DNA from: an uncultured Lachnospiraceae bacterium
GTDB taxonomy: Bacteria > Bacillota > Clostridia > Lachnospirales > Lachnospiraceae
NCBI GenBank assembly: GCA_902788555.1
Contig: CADAKQ010000019.1
Location: 1-49,721, forward strand
Direction of reading: 5' to 3'
Length of the DNA: 49,721 nucleotides
The position numbers and the translations under genes are program-made. Numbering within the stretch: the stretch's first letter is position 1; each line of letters opens with the position of its first letter. Of this stretch, positions 14,861 through 24,070 are shown one piece after another. The notes under the pieces are model-generated. The model was not told the origin of the DNA, made no database searches, and was given only the letters and a program-made list of their open reading frames with translations.

Positions 14861-17542
14861 TTACAGATTATTCTCTACATAATTTTCAAACTCTTCCATA
14901 ACCATAAGAACCTTTCTCGGCTTTGTGCCTTCCTCAGGTCCTACAACACCTGCCTCTTCAAGCTGATCCATAATTCTTGCGGCTCTGTTAAAGCCTATCT
15001 TATAAACTCTCTGAAGCATACCTATGGAAGCTTTTTCTTTACCTATTATAAATCTTCCGGCATCAACAAAATATTCATCTACATCATTTGATGCTGAAGA
15101 ACCTACAGAACCACCGCCTGCCTTGCTGCTGTCTATCTCAGCGGAAACCTTATCATCATAAACAACCTCTCCGCTTTGTTCCTTTAAATATCCCGTTACA
15201 TTGGCTATTTCTTCATCGGAAAGATATGCACCCTGTACTCTGACAGGCTTTGGATAACCGGTAGGATAATAAAGCATATCACCCTTTCCGAGAAGCTTCT
15301 CGGCACCGTTCATATCTATAATTGTTCTTGAATCTGTTCCCGAAGAAACCGTCATGGCTATACGTGAAGGAACATTTGCCTTAATAAGTCCGGTAATAAC
15401 ATCTACAGAAGGTCTCTGTGTAGCAATCACAAGATGTATACCCGCTGCTCTTGCAAGCTGAGTAAGACGAACGATTGCATCCTCAACCTCGCCGTGTGCA
15501 ACCATCATAAGGTCGGCAAGCTCGTCAACTATAACAACTATCTGAGGAAGCTTCTTTAATTCCTCTACACCTTCCTCTGTTCCCGTTACATTTTTAACCT
15601 TTTCGTTATAGCCTTCAAGATTACGTACATTATATTGGGCAAAAAGCTGATATCTATTGGTCATCTCCATTACTGCCCAGTTAAGAGCTCCGGCTGCCTT
15701 CTTCGGATCCGTTACGACCGGTATAAGGAGATGAGGAATACCATTATAAACACCAAGCTCTACCTGCTTAGGATCTACCATTATAAGCTTTACCTCATCA
15801 GGCTTTGCCTTGTATAAAATACTCATTATAAGTGAATTAATAAGCACCGATTTACCTGAACCCGTTGCTCCCGCAACAAGAAGATGAGGCATTTTGGCTA
15901 TATCGGCCACAATTACCTGACCGCTTATATCCTTACCAACCGCAAACGCAAGCTTGGATTTCATTTTCTTAAATGCATCGGACTCAAGCAATTCCCTGAA
16001 TGTAACTGAAGTGCTTTCCTTATTGGGAACCTCAATACCTATGGCAGCCTTACCCGGTATCGGAGCTTCGATTCTTATATCAGCAGCCGCAAGATTAAGC
16101 TTTATATCGTCTGCAAGATTTACTATCTTACTTACCTTGACACCCTGTTCAGGCTGAAGCTCATATCTTGTAACAGAAGGTCCACAGCTATAATCCGTTA
16201 CAGTTACATTTACACCAAAATTCTCAAGAGTACTTTTAAGCTTTTGAGCCGTCTCTCTAATGGAAGCTTCATTATTCTTTCCGCCGCCCTTTCCTTCCTT
16301 AAGAAGGTCAAGTGAAGGAAATTGATACTCGGCACCACCTATAACAAGATCACCATTTGGAATTTCTATATCCACTGATTTATCTAAACCATCTGACTTA
16401 ATATCCGATACATGTTTATTTTCATTATTTTGTGCCTGATAAGAGACTTTATCTTTATTTGCATCAGGTTTTGCTGATACATCCAAAAGCTCATCTGCTA
16501 TAGCATCTCTTTCAGAAAGCATTTCACGTTCAGATTCCTTTGTTTTCTTTCTTCTACGCTTTACAGGCTTAAGCTCTGTAACAGCTTCCTCCTGATTTTG
16601 CTCATCGAATGCATCAGTCTCATTTGCAAGTGGAATATCAAAGAAATCCTTTGCTTTGTTTGAAGCCGCATAACTATCCTGTTTCTTTAATTGGGCAAAT
16701 TCATTATCATCCAATTCCAATCTGTCTTTAGCCTTAAGCTCATGTATTTCCTCATTTTTTACGATTCGATTTTTCTTCTTTTTCTTAACTTTATCGTCTT
16801 CATCTGATTCAAGAACCTTAATTTTGTTTAGCATATTTTGATTTTTGTTAAGGTTATTATTTCTTATATCCGAAAGCTCTTCAAAATCAAACTCTTCATC
16901 AAAATCGTCATCATCAATATTCGGCTTATATTTAAGCATATCAATTATCGAGACATCCAAAACAACAATTATACCAATAATTATAAGCAGTGCTGTTACA
17001 ATAATTGAACCGGTCAGCCCGATAAGCTTATATAAAAGGATGAGAATACCTCCAAGTACTGCTCCGCCTCCCTTTTTATCATTGGCACCCGCCTGATATA
17101 AGGTTTTAATTGAAGCAGTATCAAGCTCATTTAACATCTGACATATAAATGCGATTGCAACCAAAAAGACAGAAACACATACGACTCTTTTAACCAGCTT
17201 CCTTTGAGCACCGTTTGATAAGAGAAATGCTGCGGTAAAAAATATGTAAATCGGTAATATGTACGATATTGTTCCAAATAACCCAAACATTATATTGGAA
17301 AAGAACCTTCCAATCGGTCCGCACCATCCAAAATTACTAAGCAACAGAAAAACCGTTACTGCAAGATATATAAAAAGATATATTTCGTTTTTCCTTGGAT
17401 CATATTCTTTTTTATTATTTCTGTTTCCCGAATTACCTCTGTTACTGTTATTTCTACTATTATTTGTTCTGTTTCTATTACTATTATTTACGGTTTTTCT
17501 GCGGTTTATGTTACTGCTTCCGTTTCTTCCCGTATTGGTCAT
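14861..17542 (-). CDS. ftsK: DNA translocase FtsK/SpoIIIE
   Basis: The protein has 893 residues from the ATG at 17542, chosen because AAGGAG lies nine bases upstream; an in-frame ATG at 17575 has no ribosome binding site. It pumps chromosomal DNA through the closing septum during division or sporulation. After an Asn/Arg-rich start come four membrane helices (about 45-205), a charged linker (about 210-425), the motor domain with Walker A GATGSGKSV (about 556-564) and Walker B VVIVDELADLMM (about 665), and the winged-helix gamma domain (YFVDAGRFIIGKEKASIGML) that reads the loading sequence. tepA lies directly upstream, as tepA (ymfB) lies beside spoIIIE in Bacillus subtilis, which favours the SpoIIIE-type name. 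Sporulation ability is not shown. Confidence 0.95.
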   Translation of the reverse strand: MTNTGRNGSSNINRRKTVNNSNRNRTNNSRNNSNRGNSGNRNNKKEYDPRKNEIYLFIYLAVTVFLLLSNFGWCGPIGRFFSNIMFGLFGTISYILPIYIFFTAAFLLSNGAQRKLVKRVVCVSVFLVAIAFICQMLNELDTASIKTLYQAGANDKKGGGAVLGGILILLYKLIGLTGSIIVTALLIIIGIIVVLDVSIIDMLKYKPNIDDDDFDEEFDFEELSDIRNNNLNKNQNMLNKIKVLESDEDDKVKKKKKNRIVKNEEIHELKAKDRLELDDNEFAQLKKQDSYAASNKAKDFFDIPLANETDAFDEQNQEEAVTELKPVKRRRKKTKESEREMLSERDAIADELLDVSAKPDANKDKVSYQAQNNENKHVSDIKSDGLDKSVDIEIPNGDLVIGGAEYQFPSLDLLKEGKGGGKNNEASIRETAQKLKSTLENFGVNVTVTDYSCGPSVTRYELQPEQGVKVSKIVNLADDIKLNLAAADIRIEAPIPGKAAIGIEVPNKESTSVTFRELLESDAFKKMKSKLAFAVGKDISGQVIVADIAKMPHLLVAGATGSGKSVLINSLIMSILYKAKPDEVKLIMVDPKQVELGVYNGIPHLLIPVVTDPKKAAGALNWAVMEMTNRYQLFAQYNVRNLEGYNEKVKNVTGTEEGVEELKKLPQIVVIVDELADLMMVAHGEVEDAIVRLTQLARAAGIHLVIATQRPSVDVITGLIKANVPSRIAMTVSSGTDSRTIIDMNGAEKLLGKGDMLYYPTGYPKPVRVQGAYLSDEEIANVTGYLKEQSGEVVYDDKVSAEIDSSKAGGGSVGSSASNDVDEYFVDAGRFIIGKEKASIGMLQRVYKIGFNRAARIMDQLEEAGVVGPEEGTKPRKVLMVMEEFENYVENNL

Positions 17543-17590
17543 ATTATTACACTCCTTATCTATATGTACCGCCATTTAGATAATGGCAGT

Positions 17591-18331
17591 TTAATAGTTC
17601 TCATACTGATTCATTTTACTATTTTTCTTTTCATTTATCAAGTCATATAAGCAATTAAGCGCACTATTTATTCCACCTACACGGTCAATAATACCTTTTT
17701 CAACGGCATCTGCTCCAACCAACATGGTTCCTATGTCCTTTGTAAGCTCAGTTGTGTTAAACATTAGTGCTTTGAAGTCCTCCTCACTTATCGAGCTGTG
17801 GTTGGATGTAAAATCTATAATTCTGTCCTGCATACGCTCAATATATTCAAAATTCTGTTTAACTCCAAGTACTGTATCGTTAAATCTAATCGGATGAACA
17901 ACCATTGTTGCCGTAGGAACTATATAAGTCACATCACCCGAAACTGCAAGAGGTACACCTATAGAATGTCCACCTCCCAGCACCAGGCAAACCTTTGGCT
18001 TGCTTAAGGATGCAATCATCTCCGCTATTGCAAGACCGGCCTCCACATCGCCACCAACAGTATTTAAAAGCACCATAAGACCATCTATATTTTCGTTGTC
18101 CTCAACTGCTGCAAGTTGAGGAAGGATATGCTCATACTTACTTGTCTTTGTATTAATCCCAAGGTTCTCATGCCCTTCAATCTCGCCAATTATATTTAAA
18201 AGATGTATCTTTTGCCTGTATTTATTGTTTGCAAGTGTTATCTGTCCATAATCCTCTATAAGCTGTGACCGTTTCTCATTTATGTTATTTCCGTTTGATT
18301 TTTCAATATCGTTAGTCTTATCCTGATACAT
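17591..18331 (-). CDS. tepA: ClpP-like serine protease, translocation-enhancing protein TepA
   Basis: This 246-residue protein has the ClpP/crotonase fold of the TepA family. The oxyanion region LLNTVGGDVEAGLAIAEMI (about 89-106) is followed by the nucleophile Ser123 in GGGHSIGVPLA and a candidate catalytic His146 in MVVHPIRF. TepA of Bacillus subtilis is a cytosolic ClpP-like protein linked to presecretory protein handling; its detailed role is unsettled. It is the first gene of a row with ftsK. GGAGG sits 7 bases before the ATG but is buried in the 12-bp hairpin at 18333-18378, and a strong terminator hairpin lies further up the same leader, so expression is probably conditional. Confidence 0.88.
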   Translation of the reverse strand: MYQDKTNDIEKSNGNNINEKRSQLIEDYGQITLANNKYRQKIHLLNIIGEIEGHENLGINTKTSKYEHILPQLAAVEDNENIDGLMVLLNTVGGDVEAGLAIAEMIASLSKPKVCLVLGGGHSIGVPLAVSGDVTYIVPTATMVVHPIRFNDTVLGVKQNFEYIERMQDRIIDFTSNHSSISEEDFKALMFNTTELTKDIGTMLVGADAVEKGIIDRVGGINSALNCLYDLINEKKNSKMNQYENY

Positions 18332-18332
18332 A

Positions 18333-18378
18333 AAAAAGCCTCCAAAATAAATATATAAGCTTATTATGGAGGCTTTTT
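18333..18378 (-). promoter_or_regulatory. Hairpin burying the tepA ribosome binding site
   Basis: On the minus strand AAAAAGCCTCCA (18378-18367) pairs perfectly with TGGAGGCTTTTT (18344-18333) around a 22-base loop. The right arm contains the GGAGG of tepA, and the T-run ends one base before the ATG at 18331. The structure could block translation or act as an intrinsic terminator ending just at the start codon. What would open it is not visible. Confidence 0.7.
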
Positions 18379-18404
18379 ATTTTTTTATTCATTTTAAATA
18401 ATTG

Positions 18405-18449
18405 AAAAAAGGCTTTAGTAAGGATTTCCCATAAATCTTTACTAAAGTC
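18405..18449 (-). terminator. Strong intrinsic terminator in the tepA leader
   Basis: Arms of 17 bases (18449-18433 and 18427-18411), with two G-U-type pairs, enclose a 5-base loop. On the minus strand a run of six T follows (18410-18405); on the plus strand a shorter T-run also follows. It lies between a promoter candidate and tepA, so it may be an attenuator, or it may end a short RNA of about 85 bases starting near 18488. Confidence 0.8.
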
Positions 18450-18494
18450 TTTTTCTTAACTTGAACACCCCTAATGTTTCAAATTTATAAATGT

Positions 18495-18523
18495 ATTATA
18501 CAGCATATTTAACAAAATATCCA
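18495..18523 (-). promoter_or_regulatory. Promoter candidate for the tepA leader
   Basis: On the minus strand TGGATA (18523-18518), a 17-base spacer and a perfect TATAAT (18500-18495). The -35 box matches four of six positions. The start would lie near 18488, giving tepA a leader of about 157 bases with two hairpins. Confidence 0.5.
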
Positions 18524-18556
18524 GTTTTTTTCTGCAAAATTGCATAAAATGTCATT

Positions 18557-18611
18557 TTATACAAAAAATATGCCACCGGAAACTAAATCCGGTGACATGT
18601 TTTGTATAAAA
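18557..18611 (-). terminator. Terminator of the cellobiose phosphorylase gene
   Basis: CACCGGA/TCCGGTG (18574-18580 and 18588-18594) form a GC-rich stem directly after the stop codon. On the minus strand ATTTTTT follows. A/T-rich flanks (TTTTATACAAAA with TTTTGTATAAAA) extend the stem. Confidence 0.8.
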
Positions 18612-18612
18612 A

Positions 18613-21012
18613 TTACATATTGATTATAATTTCGTTATTATCCAAAAGAGCTTCAAACGGAATATAATTTGATTCCATACTCTTTCCGTTTAATAATACT
18701 TCCTTGTAACCACTCTCGCATCCGTTAGGGTTGTTTACAGTGATATGAAGCTTTTTACCTCTGTAATCCTTGTCCATCTCAAAGTTCTTCCAATCCGAAG
18801 GAATAGACGGTGCAAGCTTTATTCCGTAGAAGTCAGGTCTTAAACCAAGTATACCCTCTACACAACCAACCATAACGGTTGATGCCGTACCGGTGAGCCA
18901 GTGTACATGTGAACGTCCCGCAAACGGGCTGTCATTACTTTCTGTAAATTGTCCGTGACAGTATGGCTCAAGCTTTCTAATCTCCGCCTTATCATTCATG
19001 GCAGCAGGTGAGCTTTCCGTGAAATACTCAAATGCTCTGTTACCATGTCCCATAAGCGATTCAGCAAGAATTATCCAACCCTGAGTCTGTGAAAATATAC
19101 CACTGTTTTCCTTAGTACCCGGATTAAATAAAAGCATAAGAGCTCCTTCAAAGGCATGATCTACATATGGGGGATCCATAAGCTTTACACCATAAGGTGT
19201 ATTTAATTTACTATGTACTGATTCAAGTGACTTTTCTGCCTGCTCCTTTGAAGCAAGTCCGCTTATAACGCCCCATGACTGAGGATTTAGCCACATAGAA
19301 GCTTCCTTGTCATTTCTTGATCCGATAACCTGTCCGTCTTCTGTAAAGCCACGAACATATCTGTCCTCATCCCAGCACTTATCCTGAAGAATTGTACCAA
19401 GTGCAGTCTGTATATCATCAAGATACTTGATATAATCCGTATCCTTCTTAATCTCGGCAAAGCCCTTAAGCACTGTCATAGCGTAATAAAGCTGCATAGC
19501 GACAAAGGTTGATTCGCCCTTTTTACCGAGTCTTAAGCAGTCATTCCAGTCTGCATGAAGACCTGCCGGCATATTGTGATTGCCAAGTCTGTTCATAGAG
19601 AAATCTATAGCTCTCTTAAGATGCTCATAAACCGTTCCCTCTCCACCGTTGGCAAATACAATAACCTCATCTATAAAGTCAATATTTCCTGTTTCTGCAA
19701 TATACTTGTATATAGTCGGGAATAACCACAATGCATCATCGGCTCTGTAAGCAGGATGACCTGTAGCTCTTACATATGATTCATCATCAGGTGTATCCTC
19801 GTGTCCTGCATTGTGATCAAACTTAACAAGCGGAAGTCCGCCACCGTTATCAACCTGAGCGGAAAGCATAAATCTTATCTTTTCAAGAGCCATTTCAGGA
19901 GCAAGATGAATTACACCTTGAATATCCTGAACGGTATCTCTGTAGCCATATCCGTTTCTTAGTCCACAGTAAGAAAATGATGCTGCTCTTGACCATATAA
20001 AGGTCATAAAGCACTGATATGCATTCCAGGTATTAATCATAGCATTAAAGGCTTCGCTTGGAGTCTTAACCTGAAGATGATTAAGCTTGCTGTGCCAGTA
20101 ATCCTTTAATTCGGCAATCTCATCAACGGACTTTTGGGCGACATTACTGTATGAAGCCATAATCTCATCAGCCTCATCATCACTCTTCATACCGAGTATG
20201 AATGCAAATTCCTTTGTCTCACCCGGCTTTAATGTAAGCTTTGTCTCAAGGGCTCCGCAGGCATTAAGATTATAATTAAGCTTATTACCGCAATCACCGT
20301 TACAAACAGCAACCGGATTAGCATAAGAATGGTATCTTCCTAAAAACTCCTCCTTATCACCGCAGTAACTTTCTACCTCTGCTCCCACAAGTCCAAAAAC
20401 TCTGTTGACAACCTTACTGTCATTAACGGCATTTTTCTTAACATTTTCATTGATAACCTGTTTAATTCTGTTATTTGAAAAATAAGTCTTGGTAATAAAT
20501 AATGTATACTGAAGGTTTACCTGATCCTGTTCGTAATTATTGTCATTGGTAAATTCACAATATCCAAACACCGAAAGGTTTCTCTCCTCATTTGAATTGT
20601 TAGTTATCTTAACCTTCCATACCTCATGAGTCTTGTCAAGCGGTACATAATAAAGTGCTTCCGAATTAATTCCTGTATAGGAAGCCTTTATGTTGGTGTA
20701 GCCTGTTCCATGATGGCACTCACTCTTATAAACATCAAGCGGCTTGCCAACCGGCTGCCAGGATGCCGACCAAAAATCCTTACTCTTATTATCCCTTATA
20801 TAAATGTATCTTCCCGGTTGGTCAAAATTATTAAAAACATACCTTATAATTCTGCCGTTTGCACCGGATTTTACAAAGCTGTAACCACCCGCATTGTTGG
20901 ATATTATAGCACCGTATTCCGGTGAGCCAAGATAATTGGCCCAAGGTGCCGGAGTGTCAGGTCTGTCTATAACATATTCCTTGTTCGCTTCGTCAAAATA
21001 TCCAAATCTCAT
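18613..21012 (-). CDS. Cellobiose phosphorylase (GH94)
   Basis: The protein has 799 residues from the ATG at 21012. This start is chosen because GGGAGGAAG lies just before it; an in-frame ATG seven codons earlier lies upstream of that site. GH94 cellobiose phosphorylases cleave cellobiose with phosphate to alpha-glucose-1-phosphate and glucose, saving ATP after cellobiose import. The N-terminus MRFGYFDEANKEYVI and PWANYLG resemble known cellobiose phosphorylases, and the catalytic acid lies in HADWNDCLRLG (about residue 485, as expected near 490). Length (about 810) also separates it from cellodextrin phosphorylases (about 1000). No secretion signal is present, so it acts in the cytoplasm. 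No transporter is adjacent. A terminator follows at 18557-18611. Confidence 0.94.
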   Translation of the reverse strand: MRFGYFDEANKEYVIDRPDTPAPWANYLGSPEYGAIISNNAGGYSFVKSGANGRIIRYVFNNFDQPGRYIYIRDNKSKDFWSASWQPVGKPLDVYKSECHHGTGYTNIKASYTGINSEALYYVPLDKTHEVWKVKITNNSNEERNLSVFGYCEFTNDNNYEQDQVNLQYTLFITKTYFSNNRIKQVINENVKKNAVNDSKVVNRVFGLVGAEVESYCGDKEEFLGRYHSYANPVAVCNGDCGNKLNYNLNACGALETKLTLKPGETKEFAFILGMKSDDEADEIMASYSNVAQKSVDEIAELKDYWHSKLNHLQVKTPSEAFNAMINTWNAYQCFMTFIWSRAASFSYCGLRNGYGYRDTVQDIQGVIHLAPEMALEKIRFMLSAQVDNGGGLPLVKFDHNAGHEDTPDDESYVRATGHPAYRADDALWLFPTIYKYIAETGNIDFIDEVIVFANGGEGTVYEHLKRAIDFSMNRLGNHNMPAGLHADWNDCLRLGKKGESTFVAMQLYYAMTVLKGFAEIKKDTDYIKYLDDIQTALGTILQDKCWDEDRYVRGFTEDGQVIGSRNDKEASMWLNPQSWGVISGLASKEQAEKSLESVHSKLNTPYGVKLMDPPYVDHAFEGALMLLFNPGTKENSGIFSQTQGWIILAESLMGHGNRAFEYFTESSPAAMNDKAEIRKLEPYCHGQFTESNDSPFAGRSHVHWLTGTASTVMVGCVEGILGLRPDFYGIKLAPSIPSDWKNFEMDKDYRGKKLHITVNNPNGCESGYKEVLLNGKSMESNYIPFEALLDNNEIIINM

Positions 21013-21062
21013 TAAACTTCCTCCCTTATACATTTTATAATTTATCGAATACTATATTTAAT

Positions 21063-21100
21063 TTATGACGGCCTTATCACAAACTCTAAAGCCGTCATAA
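21063..21100 (-). terminator. Stem-loop between pnp and cellobiose phosphorylase
   Basis: TTATGACGGC (21063-21072) and GCCGTCATAA (21091-21100) form a perfect 10-bp stem with an 18-base loop. No clear T-run follows on either strand, so it could be an inefficient terminator or a 3-prime stabilising hairpin of the pnp message. Confidence 0.5.
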
Positions 21101-21157
21101 ACACAAAAAACATATTAAACAAATAATTATTTATAGTTCTTAAAGCGCACGGAAAAA

Positions 21158-23242
21158 TTATTCAGCATCCTTAAGACTAAGACTTATTTTGCCCATTCTG
21201 TCGATGTCAAGAACCTTAACTCTTACCTCATCACCGATATTAACTACATCCTCAACCTTTGCAACTCTTTGGTCTGAAAGCTTTGATATATGAATAAGAC
21301 CATCCTTATTAGGTGAGAGCTCAACAAATGCACCGAAGTTCATAATTCTGACAACCTTGCCCTCATAGGTCTTACCAACCTCAATCGGATCAACGATTGA
21401 GCGAATAATCTTAACGGCCTTATCGATTCCTGCCTGCTCAACGCCGCATACAGATACTCTTCCGTCATCATCAATATCAATCTTAACACCTGTTTCATCA
21501 ATAATAGCATTGATGGTCTTTCCACGCTGACCGATAATCTCACCAATCTTCTCAGGATCAACAGTAAGCTGAACAATCTTTGGAGCAAGTGCGCTAACAG
21601 TCTCACGAGGTGCAGAAATAGCAGGCTTCATACAAGTATCCATGATAAATAATCTTGCTTCACGACATCTTGCGATAGCGCCCTCAACTATAGGTCTTGT
21701 AAGACCATGAATCTTGATATCCATCTGAATAGCTGTGATACCCTCGGTAGTACCTGTAACCTTAAAGTCCATATCTCCGAAGAAATCCTCAAGTCCCTGA
21801 ATATCAGTTAAAAGAATATAATCATCATCGGTTTCACCGGTTACAAGACCACAGGAAATACCTGCTACCATCTTCTTAATCGGTACACCGGCTGCCATAA
21901 GTGACATACAGGATGCGCAGGTTGAACCCATAGAGGTTGAACCGTTTGACTCAAAGGTCTCTGATACGGAACGGATAGCATATGGGAATTCCTCTTCACT
22001 TGGAAGAACAGGGACAAGTGCTCTTTCTGCAAGTGCACCATGTCCGATTTCACGACGTCCCGGTCCTCTTGAAGGCTTAGTCTCTCCAACAGAATATGAA
22101 GGGAAATTATAGTGATGCATATATCTCTTGGAAACAACATTTTCATCAAGTCCGTCTAACTTCTGTGCTTCTGATAAAGGAGCAAGAGTTACAACGTTAC
22201 AAATCTGAGTCTGTCCTCTTGTAAACATGGCTGAACCATGAACTCTCGGAATTATATCTACCTCAGCAGCAAGCGGTCTAATCTGGGTTATCTCTCTGCC
22301 GTCCGGTCTCTTTTTATCCTTAAGTATCATCTTACGAACCGTCTTCTTCTGATACTGGTAAACAGCCTCATCCAAAACTGCAAGCCATTCCTCATTTTCA
22401 GCAAAAGCCTCAGTAAGTTTGTCCTTAATCTGCCTGATATTTTCTTCTCTAACCTGCTTTTCGTCAGTAAATACAGCAGCCTCCATCTCTTCCGGAGTAA
22501 CAATCTCCTTCATGGCTGCAAATAATTCTTCAGGTACGGCGCAGCTTGTATATTCATGCTTTGCCTTACCGCACTCAGCAACTATCTGGTCGATAAAGGC
22601 TATAACCTTCTGATTTAACTCATGAGCAGCGTAAATTGCCTCAATCATCTTTGCCTCAGGTATCTCATTTGCACCTGCTTCAATCATGATAACCTTATCT
22701 CTTGTTGAAGCAACGGTAAGCTTAAGGTCTGATATAAGATTCTGGGTAGCATTTGGGTTAAATACAAACTCACCGTCTATCATACCAACCTGAGTAGTTG
22801 CACAAGGTCCGTCAAACGGAATATCCGATATAGCTACAGCGATAGCTGAACCAAGCATAGCTGTAAGCTCCGGTGAACACTCAGGGTCAACTGACATAAC
22901 CATATTGTTAAGAGTAACGTCATTTCTGTAATCCTTAGGGAAAAGAGGTCTCATAGGACGGTCAATTACTCTTGAAGTAAGGATTGCGTTTTCACTTGCC
23001 TTACCCTCTCTTTTATTGAATCCTCCCGGGATTTTTCCTACTGCATAAAGCTTCTCCTCATACTCAACTGAAAGCGGAAAAAAATCAATTCCTTCTCTTG
23101 GCTTCTCTGATGCTGTTGCAGTTGATAAAACAACAGTATCACCATAATGCATAAGTGCAGCACCATTAGCCTGCTTAGCAACACGTCCTACATCTACACG
23201 GAGTGTTCTGCCTGCAAGTTCCATTTCAAACTTCTTAAACAT
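21158..23242 (-). CDS. pnp: Polyribonucleotide nucleotidyltransferase (PNPase)
   Basis: The 694-residue protein has the full PNPase layout: a first RNase PH domain (about 1-230, GKIPGGFNKREGK), a helical linker, a second RNase PH domain (about 310-540, RPDGREITQIRPL, GSAMFTRGQTQ and IQMDIKI), a KH domain (about 553-610, IGEIIGQRGKTINAI) and an S1 domain (about 620-690, GKVVRIMNFGAFVEL). It degrades RNA 3-prime to 5-prime with phosphate as a trimer. AAGGAG precedes the ATG by about 10 bases. A near-consensus promoter and a leader hairpin lie upstream. In many bacteria pnp follows rpsO directly; here rpsO is 26 kb away beyond the pilus block. Confidence 0.97.
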   Translation of the reverse strand: MFKKFEMELAGRTLRVDVGRVAKQANGAALMHYGDTVVLSTATASEKPREGIDFFPLSVEYEEKLYAVGKIPGGFNKREGKASENAILTSRVIDRPMRPLFPKDYRNDVTLNNMVMSVDPECSPELTAMLGSAIAVAISDIPFDGPCATTQVGMIDGEFVFNPNATQNLISDLKLTVASTRDKVIMIEAGANEIPEAKMIEAIYAAHELNQKVIAFIDQIVAECGKAKHEYTSCAVPEELFAAMKEIVTPEEMEAAVFTDEKQVREENIRQIKDKLTEAFAENEEWLAVLDEAVYQYQKKTVRKMILKDKKRPDGREITQIRPLAAEVDIIPRVHGSAMFTRGQTQICNVVTLAPLSEAQKLDGLDENVVSKRYMHHYNFPSYSVGETKPSRGPGRREIGHGALAERALVPVLPSEEEFPYAIRSVSETFESNGSTSMGSTCASCMSLMAAGVPIKKMVAGISCGLVTGETDDDYILLTDIQGLEDFFGDMDFKVTGTTEGITAIQMDIKIHGLTRPIVEGAIARCREARLFIMDTCMKPAISAPRETVSALAPKIVQLTVDPEKIGEIIGQRGKTINAIIDETGVKIDIDDDGRVSVCGVEQAGIDKAVKIIRSIVDPIEVGKTYEGKVVRIMNFGAFVELSPNKDGLIHISKLSDQRVAKVEDVVNIGDEVRVKVLDIDRMGKISLSLKDAE

Positions 23243-23273
23243 TTGTACTTTTCTCCTTGAAATTTATTTTGAA

Positions 23274-23354
23274 TTAAGACTCCGAAACAACTGAAAATGT
23301 CACTTTAAATCAGCTCTTAAAATACCATTTTCAGAAGTCTCGGTTTTGTCTTAA
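23274..23354 (-). promoter_or_regulatory. Imperfect hairpin in the pnp leader
   Basis: GTCTTAA (23348-23354) pairs with TTAAGAC (23274-23280), and CTGAAAATG (23291-23299) pairs with CATTTTCAG (23326-23334), with partial pairing in between. It spans most of the leader from the predicted start near 23361 to the start codon. In E. coli the pnp leader hairpin is cut by RNase III and the product is degraded by PNPase itself; an analogous autoregulation here is inference. Confidence 0.6.
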
Positions 23355-23367
23355 TACAATCTTAGGT

Positions 23368-23396
23368 ATTATATCATTCTTAGGTAAAATCTTCAA
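23368..23396 (-). promoter_or_regulatory. Promoter of pnp
   Basis: On the minus strand TTGAAG (23396-23391), a 17-base spacer and a perfect TATAAT (23373-23368). The predicted start near 23361 gives a leader of about 120 bases. Confidence 0.75.
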
Positions 23397-23486
23397 GGGT
23401 GGATTTTGTCTGAAAATGTTTTAAAATTATTTAGAAATATACTTTAATAATATATAAATGATTTTATAAAAATAAGGATAATAAAT

Positions 23487-24032
23487 ATGAGTAATTCAAA
23501 CTATTTTAATCAGGCTCTTCATGATATGGTCTTTGAAAATGCCTGTGGTGCAGCCATAAAAAGACTTGCAGATAAGAGCTTCCCAATTTCATATATACAT
23601 AAGCAGCTTGATTATCCTATATCCTTTGAACGTGTTCAAAGATATGTATGGCAATACTATCTTGACAATAAAACTCTTATATATCCTGATGATAAAATTG
23701 ATTATACTGAATCCAATAATATAATTATTATAAATGAACCTAAGATAAAAAAGACCTTTATTAAGGAACAGGGGCCTTATGGTAAAACTACATTCAGACA
23801 GGTTGCAGCTTTTGAAGAGGAAGCCGGTAATTCAAATAACAAAAATAATTCAACAAAAAAATATATTGCCTGTGATTTCGGAATATTAAAGAATGAAAAG
23901 CCCGATGAGTTTAATTATTTTTTAGACAGTCTTGACAGTAATGACAAAGCTTATATTATAGATTTACCATGGGAAAATAAGAGAGTTTATCATATAATGA
24001 ACAAAAGAATGATTTCAATATTCAAAGCATAA
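23487..24032 (+). CDS. Unrecognised 181-residue protein
   Basis: I do not recognise this protein. It has no signal peptide or membrane helix, so it is probably cytoplasmic. The N-terminal 65 residues look helical (NACGAAIKRLADK, FERVQRYVWQYYLDN). A Lys/Asn-rich low-complexity stretch (about 113-126, GNSNNKNNSTKK) leads to a second small domain with YIACDFGILKN and YIIDLPWENKRVYHIMNK. AAGG lies nine bases before the ATG, codon use resembles the neighbours, and a strong terminator follows immediately, so it is probably a real single gene. It is transcribed divergently from pnp and converges on pilA. A link to the pilus genes is not indicated. Confidence 0.75.
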   Translation: MSNSNYFNQALHDMVFENACGAAIKRLADKSFPISYIHKQLDYPISFERVQRYVWQYYLDNKTLIYPDDKIDYTESNNIIIINEPKIKKTFIKEQGPYGKTTFRQVAAFEEEAGNSNNKNNSTKKYIACDFGILKNEKPDEFNYFLDSLDSNDKAYIIDLPWENKRVYHIMNKRMISIFKA

Positions 24033-24062
24033 AAAAAGTGTGTCACACGGACACACTTTTTT
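24031..24062. terminator. Bidirectional terminator between the 181-residue gene and pilA
   Basis: A-run, GTGTGT, a 7-base loop, ACACAC and a T-run form a symmetric stem-loop with T-runs on both strands. It serves the converging genes on either side and would end the pilus transcript. Confidence 0.9.
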
Positions 24063-24070
24063 ATGCTTTA

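Noticed and set aside
17543-17575. Longer ftsK start at 17575
   Set aside because: No ribosome binding site precedes it, whereas AAGGAG is correctly spaced before the ATG at 17542.
18320-18395. A possible 24-residue leader peptide overlapping the tepA start
   Set aside because: A frame starting MNKKIKSLHNK and ending just after the tepA ATG exists, but it has no ribosome binding site and falls across the hairpin, so it is probably chance.
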